Source of the DNA: Thermodesulfobacteriota bacterium
GTDB taxonomy: Bacteria > Desulfobacterota > WTBG01 > CAIYCZ01 > CAIRTM01
DNA: 64,000 bases
Direction of reading: 5' to 3'
Assembly: GCA_028278025.1 (NCBI GenBank)
Contig: JANQFE010000024.1
Coordinates: 115,378 to 179,377, forward strand
The position numbers and the translations under genes were made by a program. A model generated the notes under the pieces. It saw only the letters and a program-made list of their open reading frames with translations, searched no databases and had not been told where the DNA came from. Below are positions 26,047 to 35,455 of the stretch, in pieces (position 1 is the first letter of the stretch; every line of letters begins with the position of its first letter).

Positions 26047-26357
26047 GTTTTTAGATTTTAATATTTTTTTACTTAATTATTTAACCGCGGACATACGCGG
26101 ACACTCGCAGTCCTTTTGCCCCCGCGACAGTGCGGGCGCAAAAACAGCAATCGCTTTGCGATAACAGCCATCAAGTAAATCTATACAAAACTTTCCAGTC
26201 TTGTAACATTGTAAAATCCTACAATATAATAAATGTAAAAAATATACCCTAAGGGCATAGAGGTAAACAGGTTGGCAGTGTCGCCAACCTGTTTGTCAGC
26301 GCCTTTCGGCGTTAATCTGCGGCAAATTGAAACTTTACCCTTTACATCTAACGTTTT
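26047..26357. other. Intergenic region occupied by a MITE-like element
   Basis: No gene. A full MITE-like element (26081-26325) and a short word-repeat tail (CCTTTACATCTAACG, 26335-26357) fill the gap between aroF and the BamD-like gene. Confidence 0.7.
26081..26325 (-). repeat. MITE-like element with TTAACCGC ends, copy 2 (inverted)
   Basis: Starts TTAACCGCGGAC (26081-26092) and ends near TCTGCGGCAA (26316-26325). Read in reverse complement it matches the copy at 15639-15859 along its length, including the hairpin AAACAGGTTGGC/GCCAACCTGTTT (26265-26294), here a perfect pair, and the ATCGCAAAGCGAT palindrome. Confidence 0.82.
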
Positions 26358-27359
26358 TTACGCCAGTTTCGCAATAGCAGTCACTGCCCGCATTAATTCC
26401 TCAAACTGCTGCGGGTACAGTGACTGGGGCCCGTCTGAGAGAGCATTAGCAGGGTCATGGTGCACCTCCACCATAAGCCCGTCTGCGCCGACCGCAACCG
26501 CCCCCCGGGAAAGAGGAATAACCTGATCGCGCTTGCCGGCTGCATGGCTGGGGTCAACCAGAATCGGCAGGTGGCTGACCGCCTTGACTGCCGGTATGGC
26601 ACTCAGGTCCAGGGTGTTGCGCGAATGATCGGCAAAGGTGCGCACCCCGCGCTCGCACAGGATGATGCGGTGATTGCCCTGTGACATGATATACTCTGCC
26701 GCCATCAGGAACTCTTCTATGGTTGCCGACATGCCCCGCTTAAGCAGGATGGGCCGGCTGCTTTTACCCGCCCGTTTGAGCAGGGTAAAATTCTGCATAT
26801 TGCGTGCTCCGATCTGCACAATATCGGCAACCTCTTCAACCAGGGCCAGATTATCATGGTCAATTGCCTCGGTAACAATAAGCAGGCCCGTCTCCCGGCG
26901 CACCTTATCCAGAATCTCCAGCCCCTGTTCTCCCAGGCCCTGAAAACTGTACGGAGATGTCCTGGGCTTAAAGGCCCCGCCCCTGAAAAGCCTGACACCG
27001 GCCTTTCTAACCTCCCGGGCAATCGTGAGGCACTGTTCAAGATTTTCTACGGCACAGGGCCCGGCTATTACGGCAAGATCCTGCCCGCCGATAACCACAT
27101 CGCCTACCTGCACCTGCGAATCATCCGGTTTGAAGTCTCTGCTGACAAGTTTATAGGGTTTTGAGACCGGTATGGCGTCTTTAACCCCCTGAATAGTAAG
27201 AAACAGGGAGGCATCAACCGGCCCGGCATTACCGACAATGCCGATGGCCGTGCGCTGGGTGCCGGGCACGGGAACCGGCGTGAATCCTATGCTTTTTATT
27301 TTCGCAATAACCTGATCTATCTGGTCATCCGTGGCATTTTTTTCCATTACTATCAGCAT
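26358..27359 (-). CDS. aroF: 3-deoxy-7-phosphoheptulonate synthase (DAHP synthase, AroF type)
   Basis: 333 residues: an N-terminal ferredoxin-like regulatory domain (about 1-70, MLIVMEKNATDDQIDQVI...), then the (beta/alpha)8 DAHP core: VIAGPCAVEN, RLFRGGAFKPRTSPYSFQGLG (PEP/E4P binding), LLIVTEAIDH, VQIGARNMQN, PILLKRGMS, ILCERGVRTF, LPILVDPSHAAGKR and GLMVEVHHDP. It condenses PEP and erythrose 4-phosphate, the first step of the shikimate pathway. AAGGAAC precedes the start. It has the layout of the Thermotoga-like, feedback-regulated class. Confidence 0.96.
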   Translation of the reverse strand: MLIVMEKNATDDQIDQVIAKIKSIGFTPVPVPGTQRTAIGIVGNAGPVDASLFLTIQGVKDAIPVSKPYKLVSRDFKPDDSQVQVGDVVIGGQDLAVIAGPCAVENLEQCLTIAREVRKAGVRLFRGGAFKPRTSPYSFQGLGEQGLEILDKVRRETGLLIVTEAIDHDNLALVEEVADIVQIGARNMQNFTLLKRAGKSSRPILLKRGMSATIEEFLMAAEYIMSQGNHRIILCERGVRTFADHSRNTLDLSAIPAVKAVSHLPILVDPSHAAGKRDQVIPLSRGAVAVGADGLMVEVHHDPANALSDGPQSLYPQQFEELMRAVTAIAKLA

Positions 27360-27444
27360 TGCAGCAGTTCCTTACTATAAAACAGACTGTGTAAGCCGGT
27401 ATGTTCTGTATGCTAGCATGAATAGAGCCTGTATGCAAAAGCAA

Positions 27445-29340
27445 TTATGGGTTCGGCGGCAGCGGGCCGGAGCGCTGCAGCGCTGCAAATCCGCGTGCTG
27501 CAAGGGGGTAGTCCGCATACACTGCGCGGGCCTGCTGCAGCAGACGGCCGGCTGCCGTGCGGTTGCCGAAGTTGAGCTCATACAGCGCCCGTGACGTGAG
27601 CATGAAGGCATAAAACGTCTTCAGAGTTGTATGGTAGAGATTGTTGGCTGTGAAATCACCTTCTGAGGGGAAAGGCAGACCGCCGTAGTCAAACTGCCGG
27701 TAGCCGGTCCCGGGGGGATAGAGCCTGAACACAAGCCCCTCGGGCACCCGCAGCAGCCCCGCACCTATCTCTTTTTCCTGTTCGCAGGTAAGATATACCG
27801 GCCGCGTGGCGATGTTTTTAGATATGAAGCTGTTGATCACCTCCATATAGCGCTTCTGAATGACGGCCGCATCGTAGGGCTGGTCGTGTTCAAACTTGTA
27901 CAGCTCACGCTCGTAGCGTGTAATCTCCGGTTGAGATGTCTTCATAAGTTCAGGATAGTTATGTTCAAGCTGCTTGAGGTACCATGAACGCTTAAGGAGT
28001 TTTACCTCAATCATGGTCACATCAGGCCGCACAGCCTCAACCAGCTGCAGATAGTACAGGGGCGAGCAGAAATAGTCCCACTGATATGAAAGAATAAGTG
28101 CATTGGGCTCAAGGCTTTGCAAAACAGAGCTGACATAGCGTTCAACATGATTCTCCGAGCTCTGATCTACTGCAGTGTAGTTTGCAAACAGCGGGATACA
28201 CGCCAGTACACATACCGCGGCAATAACCGGTTTATATAAGCCGGGTTTTTTTCTGTATACCAGTGTAAGAAAAAACAGCACGGCACTGCTCATCCATAGA
28301 GCGCACATAACAAACGCCGGCAGAAAATAAGCATCAATATCCTTGATGTCATAATTAATCGAATAGACTACATCACTCAGGAAAAAAACAACCGTAAACC
28401 AGCAAACGGGTCTGTGAAGATGATACAGAAACCATATGCCGAAAGGAATCAGCAGAATCGGCAGATAGCCGAATGAGTGCAGCACAAGCTGTATAAAATA
28501 TGTCAATTGTGTGATCATGCTGTCAAAGGAGGAAAACATCCATACTCGGTACTGTTTTGCGGCAATATGCCAGAAAAATGTCTGCCAGGTCTGCGGGTTT
28601 CCCCAGTTAAGCTGGGGCAGTTGCAGGGCCCTGATGGGAAGATACAGATAGGGAGCCAGACCTACCAGGAATAGAACGGCTGCAGTCATAAGTTTTGCAG
28701 GCCCCGGCTGCCAGGTTTTCCTCCGGCTGACCATTAGATACACCAGGGCCGGAATGAATAAGACCGTGCTCATATGATTACAGAAACTCAGCCCCAGCGA
28801 GAAAAACAGTGCACCGGTCAGGACCGTATTGTTTTTCCGGTCGCCGAAACTGCAAAATGTACGTATGCTTAAAAACATAAGTAGGCAGACAAACAAGCCC
28901 TGCAGGGCATACACCTCGTTGACCAGAGCCACTGACCAGAAGACTCGTGAAAAAGCCAGCAGCAGCGTGCCGCAGCCAAGGCTCAGCGCCGCCATGAGCC
29001 CGGAGGGTTTTTGAAAAAACGGTTGTGATGAACTGCGCGATCTCAGGAAGATATCAGCACCGCTCCAGAAAAACAGGTATAGGCCGCAGCCTGCCAGCAG
29101 GGCGGACATCAGATTTAGCTGCAAAACAGGCCGCAGGCCCAGGGGCACCTGCACCCACAACCACCCCAGCAGTGTATAAAGAGGATAACCCGTGGGATGG
29201 GCAATACCCAGCGTTGCGCACACCGCTGCAAGCTCACCACTGTCTATGAAAGTGAGCCCCGGAGCCAGGGTTGCCACATATATGCCCAGCACACCAGTGA
29301 TCAGGACACCGGCAGTATAGAAGCGGATATTGATGTTCAT
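27445..29340 (-). CDS. DUF2723 multi-pass membrane protein (glycosyltransferase-like)
   Basis: About 631 residues. The N-terminus carries the DUF2723 motif: TLAPGLTFIDSGELAAVCATLGIAHPTGYPLYTLLGWLW. About ten membrane helices follow, then a soluble C-terminal part. The family is related to GT-C glycosyltransferases and to TMEM260, an O-mannosyltransferase, where the acidic D-S-G-E lies in the first loop. It probably transfers a lipid-linked sugar outside the cytoplasm. ATG 29340 (MNINIRFYTAG) is preferred over an upstream ATG at 29379 because the added residues break the first membrane helix. Confidence 0.88.
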   Translation of the reverse strand: MNINIRFYTAGVLITGVLGIYVATLAPGLTFIDSGELAAVCATLGIAHPTGYPLYTLLGWLWVQVPLGLRPVLQLNLMSALLAGCGLYLFFWSGADIFLRSRSSSQPFFQKPSGLMAALSLGCGTLLLAFSRVFWSVALVNEVYALQGLFVCLLMFLSIRTFCSFGDRKNNTVLTGALFFSLGLSFCNHMSTVLFIPALVYLMVSRRKTWQPGPAKLMTAAVLFLVGLAPYLYLPIRALQLPQLNWGNPQTWQTFFWHIAAKQYRVWMFSSFDSMITQLTYFIQLVLHSFGYLPILLIPFGIWFLYHLHRPVCWFTVVFFLSDVVYSINYDIKDIDAYFLPAFVMCALWMSSAVLFFLTLVYRKKPGLYKPVIAAVCVLACIPLFANYTAVDQSSENHVERYVSSVLQSLEPNALILSYQWDYFCSPLYYLQLVEAVRPDVTMIEVKLLKRSWYLKQLEHNYPELMKTSQPEITRYERELYKFEHDQPYDAAVIQKRYMEVINSFISKNIATRPVYLTCEQEKEIGAGLLRVPEGLVFRLYPPGTGYRQFDYGGLPFPSEGDFTANNLYHTTLKTFYAFMLTSRALYELNFGNRTAAGRLLQQARAVYADYPLAARGFAALQRSGPLPPNP

Positions 29341-29538
29341 GTCTAATAATAATCCTATAGTTGAGCAACCGTTAGGCATAATAACACGGTCGCAGCTTTT
29401 TGGTATAAAAAATTCGGTCCTGAAGCTCCTTAAAATAAGGTCCTCCCTGGGGGCAAGAAAAGATTAAAGAGGTATTGACAAATCAGACTACATATTACAT
29501 GTAAAAACTATACATCTCAAAACCATGAGGGGTTACTC

Positions 29539-31293
29539 ATGAAGCTCAGATACATACTATCCCTAAAAGCTTTGCCGCTGGCGATGACCCTTGTTCTGGG
29601 CGCGCTGTGCCTTTGCGGCTGTACAACCCCGCCGGACGTTATCCAGCTGGGACCGGCCCTGTCACTGCTGCTTATTGCCGAGGGGTTTACCAGCCCGGTA
29701 GGCATGGCAGTGCCGGGTGACGGCAGCGGCCGAATCTTTATTGCTGATCAGGTCGGCCGCATTCACATTATCACCGCTGAGGGCCTGCTGCTTGAAGAGC
29801 CGTTTCTTGATATTGCAGATCGCCTGGTAGCGCTGCGGCAGTCATATGATGAGCGCGGTTTGCTGGGTCTGGCGTTTCACCCCGAGTTTGCAGACAATGG
29901 ACGCTTCTTTGTGTTTTATAATGCGCCCCTGGTAACAGGTGCTTCTGAAGGGGACTCGCTGGTGCGCGTTTCCGAATTCCATGTTTCTGATAATGGCTCT
30001 AACACGGCAGATCCCGACAGTGAGGTTGTCCTTTTAGAAGTGGTTAAACCGCAGTTTAACCATAATGGCGGGCAGCTTGCATTCGGGCCTGATGGTTATT
30101 GCTACATCGGCATTGGTGATGGAGGCGGTGCAAACGATACCGGTACGGGGCATACGCCCGGACTGGGCAACGCCCAGGACACCTCCAGTCTGCTGGGCAC
30201 CATTCTCAGGTATAATACCGACACGGCCGGAGAGCTCCTAGTGCCGCAGGACAATCCGTTTACCGATAACCCTAATGTGCTGGATCCGATCTATGCCTAT
30301 GGTCTGCGCAACCCCTGGCGTTTTGCTTTTGACCGCGGCGGCAGCCACCGGCTTTTCTGTGGAGATGTCGGCCAAAACCTGTATGAAGAAATTGATATAG
30401 TCACAGCAGGTGCAAACCTTGGCTGGAACATAAAAGAAGGTACGCAATGCTTTGATCCGGACAACCCCGGCAGCCCCCTCCCGGAATGCTCCGACACCGG
30501 ACTGCTGGGTGAAAAACTTACCGACCCCATCCTGGAATATCCTCATGAGGCTGTTGCAGATGCACCATCCGGTCTTTCAGTTATCGGCGGCAGGGTATAC
30601 CGCGGCAGCGAGCTGACGGGCTTTTTCGGCACTTATATTTTTGGCGACTGGTCACGCAGTGCCGGCAGTCCTGATGGATCACTCTTTACGGCTGAGGAAA
30701 CCGATAACGGTTCATGGACTCTGACGGAAGCAGCGATTGCCGGTGAGATTAACGGCCGGCTCAATCGTTATCTGCTGGGGTTCGGTGAGGATGAAAACGG
30801 AGAACTGTATGTCCTGACAAGTGCAAACTCGGCACCCCGCGGAAACACCGGCCAGGTATTCAGGCTGGTACGCCCGCTGACAACAACCTCAACGATACCG
30901 GACAACGCAACCTCGGATACGTCAACAACCACTACCACGGCAACAGATAACCAGACTGCAACCTCGACAACTACAACGTCCGTACCCGAACCGAAAACCA
31001 TACTGGTTGAGATTGAAAACTTCCGCTTTGATGCTGACGGCAACAATACAACCCAGGTTGACACCATCACCATCAATGCCGGCGATACGGTTGTTTGGAT
31101 ATGGATCGAGGGCAACCACACGGTTACCAGCGGCGAGGGCGCATTGGACCTAGCTGCCGGAGATCTGTTTGATGAATCGATTAACAGTATCAACCGGGAT
31201 TTTTCATTTACCTTTACCGAACCCGGTACAGTCCCTTACTTTTGCCGACCGCATGAAAGTCAGAATATGCGGGGCATCATTATTGTAGAGTAA
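29539..31293 (+). CDS. PQQ-type sugar dehydrogenase fused to a cupredoxin, lipoprotein
   Basis: 584 residues. A lipobox within LCLCGC marks a lipoprotein. Residues about 35-440 are a glucose/sorbosone dehydrogenase-like six-bladed propeller: GEGxT-type FTSPVGMAVPGDGSGRIFIADQVGRI, ERGLLGLAFHPEF, QFNHNGGQLAFGPDGYCYIGIGDGGG, YAYGLRNPWRFAFD, GDVGQNLYEEI and GGRVYRG. After a Thr-rich linker (about 450-485) comes a blue-copper cupredoxin: GNHTVTS, YFCRPHESQNM (His, Cys, His, Met ligands). The copper domain could take electrons from the sugar oxidation. GAGGGG lies before the ATG. Confidence 0.92.
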   Translation: MKLRYILSLKALPLAMTLVLGALCLCGCTTPPDVIQLGPALSLLLIAEGFTSPVGMAVPGDGSGRIFIADQVGRIHIITAEGLLLEEPFLDIADRLVALRQSYDERGLLGLAFHPEFADNGRFFVFYNAPLVTGASEGDSLVRVSEFHVSDNGSNTADPDSEVVLLEVVKPQFNHNGGQLAFGPDGYCYIGIGDGGGANDTGTGHTPGLGNAQDTSSLLGTILRYNTDTAGELLVPQDNPFTDNPNVLDPIYAYGLRNPWRFAFDRGGSHRLFCGDVGQNLYEEIDIVTAGANLGWNIKEGTQCFDPDNPGSPLPECSDTGLLGEKLTDPILEYPHEAVADAPSGLSVIGGRVYRGSELTGFFGTYIFGDWSRSAGSPDGSLFTAEETDNGSWTLTEAAIAGEINGRLNRYLLGFGEDENGELYVLTSANSAPRGNTGQVFRLVRPLTTTSTIPDNATSDTSTTTTTATDNQTATSTTTTSVPEPKTILVEIENFRFDADGNNTTQVDTITINAGDTVVWIWIEGNHTVTSGEGALDLAAGDLFDESINSINRDFSFTFTEPGTVPYFCRPHESQNMRGIIIVE

Positions 31294-31330
31294 AAAGCAT
31301 ACTTTTTTAAACAACCTATGGGTACCCGGC

Positions 31331-32113
31331 ATGAACAGCTCTTTTATTATTCGCAGTGCGGCGTATATAGCCATTTTTGCAGTAATGCTCTTGTGCGAAT
31401 GGCGGGTTCCCTTTGCACTGTCAGAACAAAAAAAGACGCATAGGGTCGGTTTCCATCTCAGCCTGAGCATCATGAATACTTTTTTGCTTAATATTATTAT
31501 CTCGGGAACCATCTTTGCAACCTTGCTGTATACACAAAAACACATGTTTGGACTCGCCTATGTTTTGGGGTTGAGCGGAGGTGCCAAGATCGTTACCACG
31601 ATTATCGTATTGGATCTGTGGGATTATTGGATGCATCTGGCAAATCATAAGATCAGGTTTTTATGGCGGTTTCACAAGGCCCATCACAGTGATATGGAAA
31701 TGGATGTAACAACTGCCTCCAGGTTCCACCTGGGTGAGCTGCTTATTTCCAACGGGGTAAAATGCGGCATGATTCTTCTGTGGGGCCCGTCCCTGTGGGG
31801 GCTCGCAGTATTTGATATACTTATTACGGGATGCTCGCAGTTTCATCACGCGAACGTTAATATCCCCCTGAACATCCAGGACGGTATTGAAAAAATCATC
31901 GTCACACCCCGCATGCACCGCTGCCACCACTCGCTGCACTGTAATTGTTTTAATACCAATTATGCTACAATACTGAGCTGCTGGGACCGCCTGTTTAAAA
32001 GTTATCACTGGGCTGAGCCCCGGAATGAACTGCAGCCGATCGGCTTGTATGACCCCAGGGGTCCGCATACCATGAAGTTTGTACCCTTTCTTTTAACGCC
32101 ACTTAAGGATTAA
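31331..32113 (+). CDS. Sterol desaturase / fatty acid hydroxylase superfamily protein
   Basis: 260 residues, several membrane helices. The eight-His di-iron motifs are present: FHKAHHSDMEMD, a QFHHANVN motif and HRCHHSLHCNCFNTNYATILSCWDRLF. Members of this superfamily hydroxylate or desaturate membrane lipids, which normally needs oxygen. It follows the dehydrogenase-cupredoxin gene by 37 bp and may be cotranscribed. Substrate unknown. Confidence 0.92.
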   Translation: MNSSFIIRSAAYIAIFAVMLLCEWRVPFALSEQKKTHRVGFHLSLSIMNTFLLNIIISGTIFATLLYTQKHMFGLAYVLGLSGGAKIVTTIIVLDLWDYWMHLANHKIRFLWRFHKAHHSDMEMDVTTASRFHLGELLISNGVKCGMILLWGPSLWGLAVFDILITGCSQFHHANVNIPLNIQDGIEKIIVTPRMHRCHHSLHCNCFNTNYATILSCWDRLFKSYHWAEPRNELQPIGLYDPRGPHTMKFVPFLLTPLKD

Positions 32114-32182
32114 ACAAAGGCAAAAAAGTTAAACCGTTTGCAGGGAAGCGCAAAAGACATTTTGGGAAAGGAGAATAAACGT

Positions 32183-33154
32183 ATGAAAAAATTATTTGTA
32201 ATGCTGACAATCATTGCTGTTATGAGTGTTGTCTCTGGAGATGCCCGGGATATAAAATTACAAAAAATCAGATTTACCTATACCTTTACCGTCAAGGAAA
32301 TTCCGCCGGAGTCAAAAAAGATCAAGTTCTGGATACCGCATCCTTTCGAGAGCCATGATCAGTCAATCATTAAGTCACACTTTAGGATGCCGGGCTCGTA
32401 CAGTTTTATTAATGATAATATATATAATAATAAAATCATTTTGGGCACTGCCGACAAACCCAAAAGCGACGCATTCACCGTCTCCGCAACCTATGAAGTT
32501 GAACGCAAAGAGCGTTTAAACAAACTGGATGATGTCCCTGCAGCCCAACAGACCGACTATCCCCCTGAGGTTGCAAGGTTCCTGAAACCAAGCATGTACG
32601 CAGTAATAACGCCCCGCATTAAAAAACTGGCCCGGGAAATAACCGCCGGGAAAACAACCCCCCTCAGTAAGGCCAAAGCTATATATGACTATGTGCTCAC
32701 ACATATGGAGTACAATAAAGTTGCTGAAGGATGGGGCAAGGGTGACAGTGAACGGGCCTGTATTATCGGCAAGGGTAATTGTACTGATTTTCATTCACTG
32801 TTTAATTCACTGACCCGGGCGGTCAATATACCTGCCAAGTTTGTTATCGGTTTTCCGATTCCCAACGAAAAACAGGCTACCATTAAAGGATACCATTGCT
32901 GGGCTGAGTTTTATCTTTGCGGGTATGGGTGGGTTCCCGTTGATATTTCAGAGGCATGGAAGGACAAGAACAAGAGCGCATACTATTTTGGAAACCTTCC
33001 CGAAAACAGGATTGGGTTTACTGTGGGCCGCGATATTGTTATTGATCCTGCAGCCAAAGATTTTGCGTTAAACTATTTTATTTATCCCCATATAGAAATT
33101 GATGGAGTGGCAACACACAATATTGAAAAAACTTTCACAAGTGAATTGCTGTAA
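32183..33154 (+). CDS. Exported transglutaminase-like cysteine protease-fold protein
   Basis: 323 residues. A signal peptide (MKKLFVMLTIIAVMSVVSG) leads to a beta domain, then a transglutaminase core: GKGNCTDFHSLFNSLTRA (catalytic Cys), GYHCWAEFYLCGYGWVPVDISEA (His and Asp). The triad is complete. ATG 32183 with AAAGGAG is preferred; an upstream TTG at 32138 would put residues before the signal peptide. It probably cleaves or crosslinks proteins in the periplasm. Confidence 0.88.
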   Translation: MKKLFVMLTIIAVMSVVSGDARDIKLQKIRFTYTFTVKEIPPESKKIKFWIPHPFESHDQSIIKSHFRMPGSYSFINDNIYNNKIILGTADKPKSDAFTVSATYEVERKERLNKLDDVPAAQQTDYPPEVARFLKPSMYAVITPRIKKLAREITAGKTTPLSKAKAIYDYVLTHMEYNKVAEGWGKGDSERACIIGKGNCTDFHSLFNSLTRAVNIPAKFVIGFPIPNEKQATIKGYHCWAEFYLCGYGWVPVDISEAWKDKNKSAYYFGNLPENRIGFTVGRDIVIDPAAKDFALNYFIYPHIEIDGVATHNIEKTFTSELL

Positions 33155-33233
33155 ATAAGAAAGGGGGTGTTGGACAATTCAAAAGTGGTTGTACCGTTAC
33201 CATTTTCAGTAAAACATGAAAGGAGGTTGTATC

Positions 33234-33728
33234 ATGAAAAAACTATTTTTATGTATCTTTATTATATGCCTGGCCTGCTATGTGCCGGTTGTTTTTGCCG
33301 CCGGTGAGCATGGCGGTAAAGAACACGGCGGCTCAACCCAGGAACATGGCGGCAAGGAGCACGGTGGTGTTGAGCACGGCGGCAAAACACTGCCTGCGCC
33401 TACGGCTGATGAAATTAAAGGCACCATGAAAGATCATGTGACACAGCAATCAAAAAAAACCGGGACTCTTGATATTCTTGATCCTGTAACCAAGAAGACC
33501 CGCAAACTCAAACTGGAAAGAATCCATGAGCGGGTGGGCAAAACCGGTGACTACTATTACTCCTGCGCCGATTTTAAGGACACTGAATCCGGTGAGATGC
33601 TCGATCTTGATATTGATGTCGAGCACAAAAGCGGGAAGCTGGGTGTTGCGGATGTACGCATCCATAAAGTTGAAGGCAAACCGCGCTACACCTATGATGA
33701 CAAGGATAACCGTATCCCGGTAAAATAG
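33234..33728 (+). CDS. Exported His-rich repeat protein
   Basis: 164 residues. A signal peptide ends at VVFAA, then five EHGG units (about residues 24-47), a likely metal-binding segment, then a beta-rich domain (TGTLDILDPVTKKTRKLKLERIHERV...YYYSCADFKDTESGEMLDLDIDVEH). The C-terminal domain resembles small periplasmic proteins of unknown function found with transglutaminase genes, but I do not recognise it firmly. ATG 33234 (with AGGAGG just upstream) is chosen over ATG 33216, whose start would lie before the Shine-Dalgarno sequence. Confidence 0.7.
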   Translation: MKKLFLCIFIICLACYVPVVFAAGEHGGKEHGGSTQEHGGKEHGGVEHGGKTLPAPTADEIKGTMKDHVTQQSKKTGTLDILDPVTKKTRKLKLERIHERVGKTGDYYYSCADFKDTESGEMLDLDIDVEHKSGKLGVADVRIHKVEGKPRYTYDDKDNRIPVK

Positions 33729-34098
33729 CACGCCCTTAGTGTTATTTATTTTAGAGCATTTTCCTTTTTTCTATAGCCCTTGAGCACTGTAACGGCTATG
33801 TGGTAAAAGCAGCTGCGCGGTGTAAGCAATGGACGATAGAGTAATTCCGGTAGAACAGCCGGGATATGGTTAGTATCTCCTGGGTTATATAACAACTGTG
33901 CCTCCTGTACAGTAACAGTTCCTCTTTGGGGGAATGAAACACTTGCCTAAAACTCACCGTGCTGTGAGCCTTCAACGGAGCACAGCACGGCATCAGGGTT
34001 AACTCGATTACCTTCTTGCCTGAATTGTTGCTTGCAAAAAAAAAATCATCCGTTATATAAAAGACATAAAGTCATGTACGATCGAGGGGTTAAAGATC
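33729..34098. other. Intergenic region with divergent family A repeat
   Basis: No gene is supported. It has a divergent copy of the structured repeat (33755-33850), then CTGTACAGTAACAG and GTGCTGTGAGCCTTCAACGG...GCACAGCAC hairpin-like sequence. GAGGGG lies before the next ATG. Confidence 0.5.
33755..33850 (+). repeat. Structured intergenic repeat, divergent sub-family, copy at 33.8 kb
   Basis: TAGAGCATTTTCC, CTATAGCCCTTGAGCACTG, CAGCTGCGCGGTGTAAGCAATG match the copy at 45088 (GAGCATTTCTCC, CTATACCCTTGAGCACTG, GCGGTGCGAGCAATG). More distant from the copies at 36.5 and 63.9 kb. Confidence 0.65.
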
Positions 34099-35400
34099 AT
34101 GAACCATTCAAAGAACTATCCCTTCATAGTCGCGGCTGCCTTTGCCGTTGGGCTGATGCTTTCCCCGGAAACGCTGACCCTGCTTGGAAACTGTGCCGGT
34201 TATGCAGGATGGTCGCTGTGGTGGATCATGATCCTGGTGCTCTTATTCCATCTTGTCAACACATTCGGGTACACCCGCCTTTTTGCCTGCTGTCCCGGCC
34301 CGGCCGGGGAAGCTGCCCTTGTTAACGAGGCCCTTGGCAGGCTGCCGGCAATCTGGTTCCCTTTAGCATCACGGGTGGTTCTTTTTGCCTGTATTGCAAC
34401 CGGCCTGCTGGCCACAGCCGGATTTGTCTTCAATGAGGTCTTTGTGTACTGGTTCCCTAACTTTGCATTTGCAGCCCTGATACTGGCGCTGCTCTTTATC
34501 ATTAATCTGTGCGGTAAAAAGTTTAGTGCCGGCGCGCAGATACTGTTTACAGCCCTGGCACTGGTCTGTTTGATCATTCTCTGTGTGTACGGTTTTGTGG
34601 ACAGCGGCCAGAAGCTCGAAGAACCTGCAGGCTCTGTTCCTGTTGCTCAAATACCTTCTGCCGTGATTCTGGGGCTGTTGCTTTTTGTGGGCTATGACCT
34701 GGCTGCTTTTTTCAAACAGGACGATCAGTCCGGCCCTTCGGGCCTGTGCACTGCCATGATGGCCGGCCTGGGGGTTGTCTTTGGGGTATTCTTTTTGTGG
34801 GATATGCTTTCTGTCTCCTACGTAGAGCTTGACCGCCTGGTCGACAGCACAATTCCCCACACCCGTGCTGCTAAAGCAATCCTCGGGCAGCCGGGAAGAG
34901 TGTTAATCGGCTTGGCAGCAATTTCAGGAGCGTGTGCTGCGGTTAATGCTTTGTTGTGCTGTGTTGCTGAAATGGTCACGGGCATGTCTCAGGTGAAGCT
35001 TCTGCCGGCATTCCTGCGCAGCCGTCCTGCCCGTATTCCGGTAACACTCACTCTGTTGGCCCTGTGCCCTGCTGTAATGATGTTTCTGGGTCTGGCCGGG
35101 GCTCCGGAACTTGATGTGTGCGTGCGGGCAGGGCTGTGGTTCTGGCTGCTCAATTATGCCGTTGTGCACATAAGCCTCCTGATAATGAAAAAGCACCCCC
35201 CCGCAAAAGAGGAAACTGGCCGGCTGCACCACTATCCGCTTGTGTCTGCGTTCAGTTTATGTATGCTGGCCATCGCTCTGGGTGCAGTGCTGGTATATTA
35301 TGAAGAACCCCTGGAGTTGTTCAGGTTTCTCGTTATAATCGGCGGAGGTTCTCTGGGGGTCAGTCTGGTTTTTTGCTATGTCGGCTACAATAACTCCTGA
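34099..35400 (+). CDS. APC-superfamily amino-acid permease-like membrane protein
   Basis: 433 residues, about 12 membrane helices, no soluble domains. PFIVAAAFAVGLMLSPETLTLLG, an EALGRLPAIWFPLASRVVLFACIA stretch and AAKAILGQPGRVLIGLAAISGACAAVNALLCC match the general amino-acid permease fold. Substrate unknown. GAGGGG precedes the ATG. Confidence 0.75.
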   Translation: MNHSKNYPFIVAAAFAVGLMLSPETLTLLGNCAGYAGWSLWWIMILVLLFHLVNTFGYTRLFACCPGPAGEAALVNEALGRLPAIWFPLASRVVLFACIATGLLATAGFVFNEVFVYWFPNFAFAALILALLFIINLCGKKFSAGAQILFTALALVCLIILCVYGFVDSGQKLEEPAGSVPVAQIPSAVILGLLLFVGYDLAAFFKQDDQSGPSGLCTAMMAGLGVVFGVFFLWDMLSVSYVELDRLVDSTIPHTRAAKAILGQPGRVLIGLAAISGACAAVNALLCCVAEMVTGMSQVKLLPAFLRSRPARIPVTLTLLALCPAVMMFLGLAGAPELDVCVRAGLWFWLLNYAVVHISLLIMKKHPPAKEETGRLHHYPLVSAFSLCMLAIALGAVLVYYEEPLELFRFLVIIGGGSLGVSLVFCYVGYNNS

Positions 35401-35455
35401 GAACCGCAGAATAAAAAAATTTAAACTGGGAGTATCGTGAAAGGAGGTTAAAACT

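Noticed and set aside
29475..29510. Promoter before the PQQ dehydrogenase gene
   Set aside because: TTGACA at 29475 has no good -10 box at 16-18 bp.
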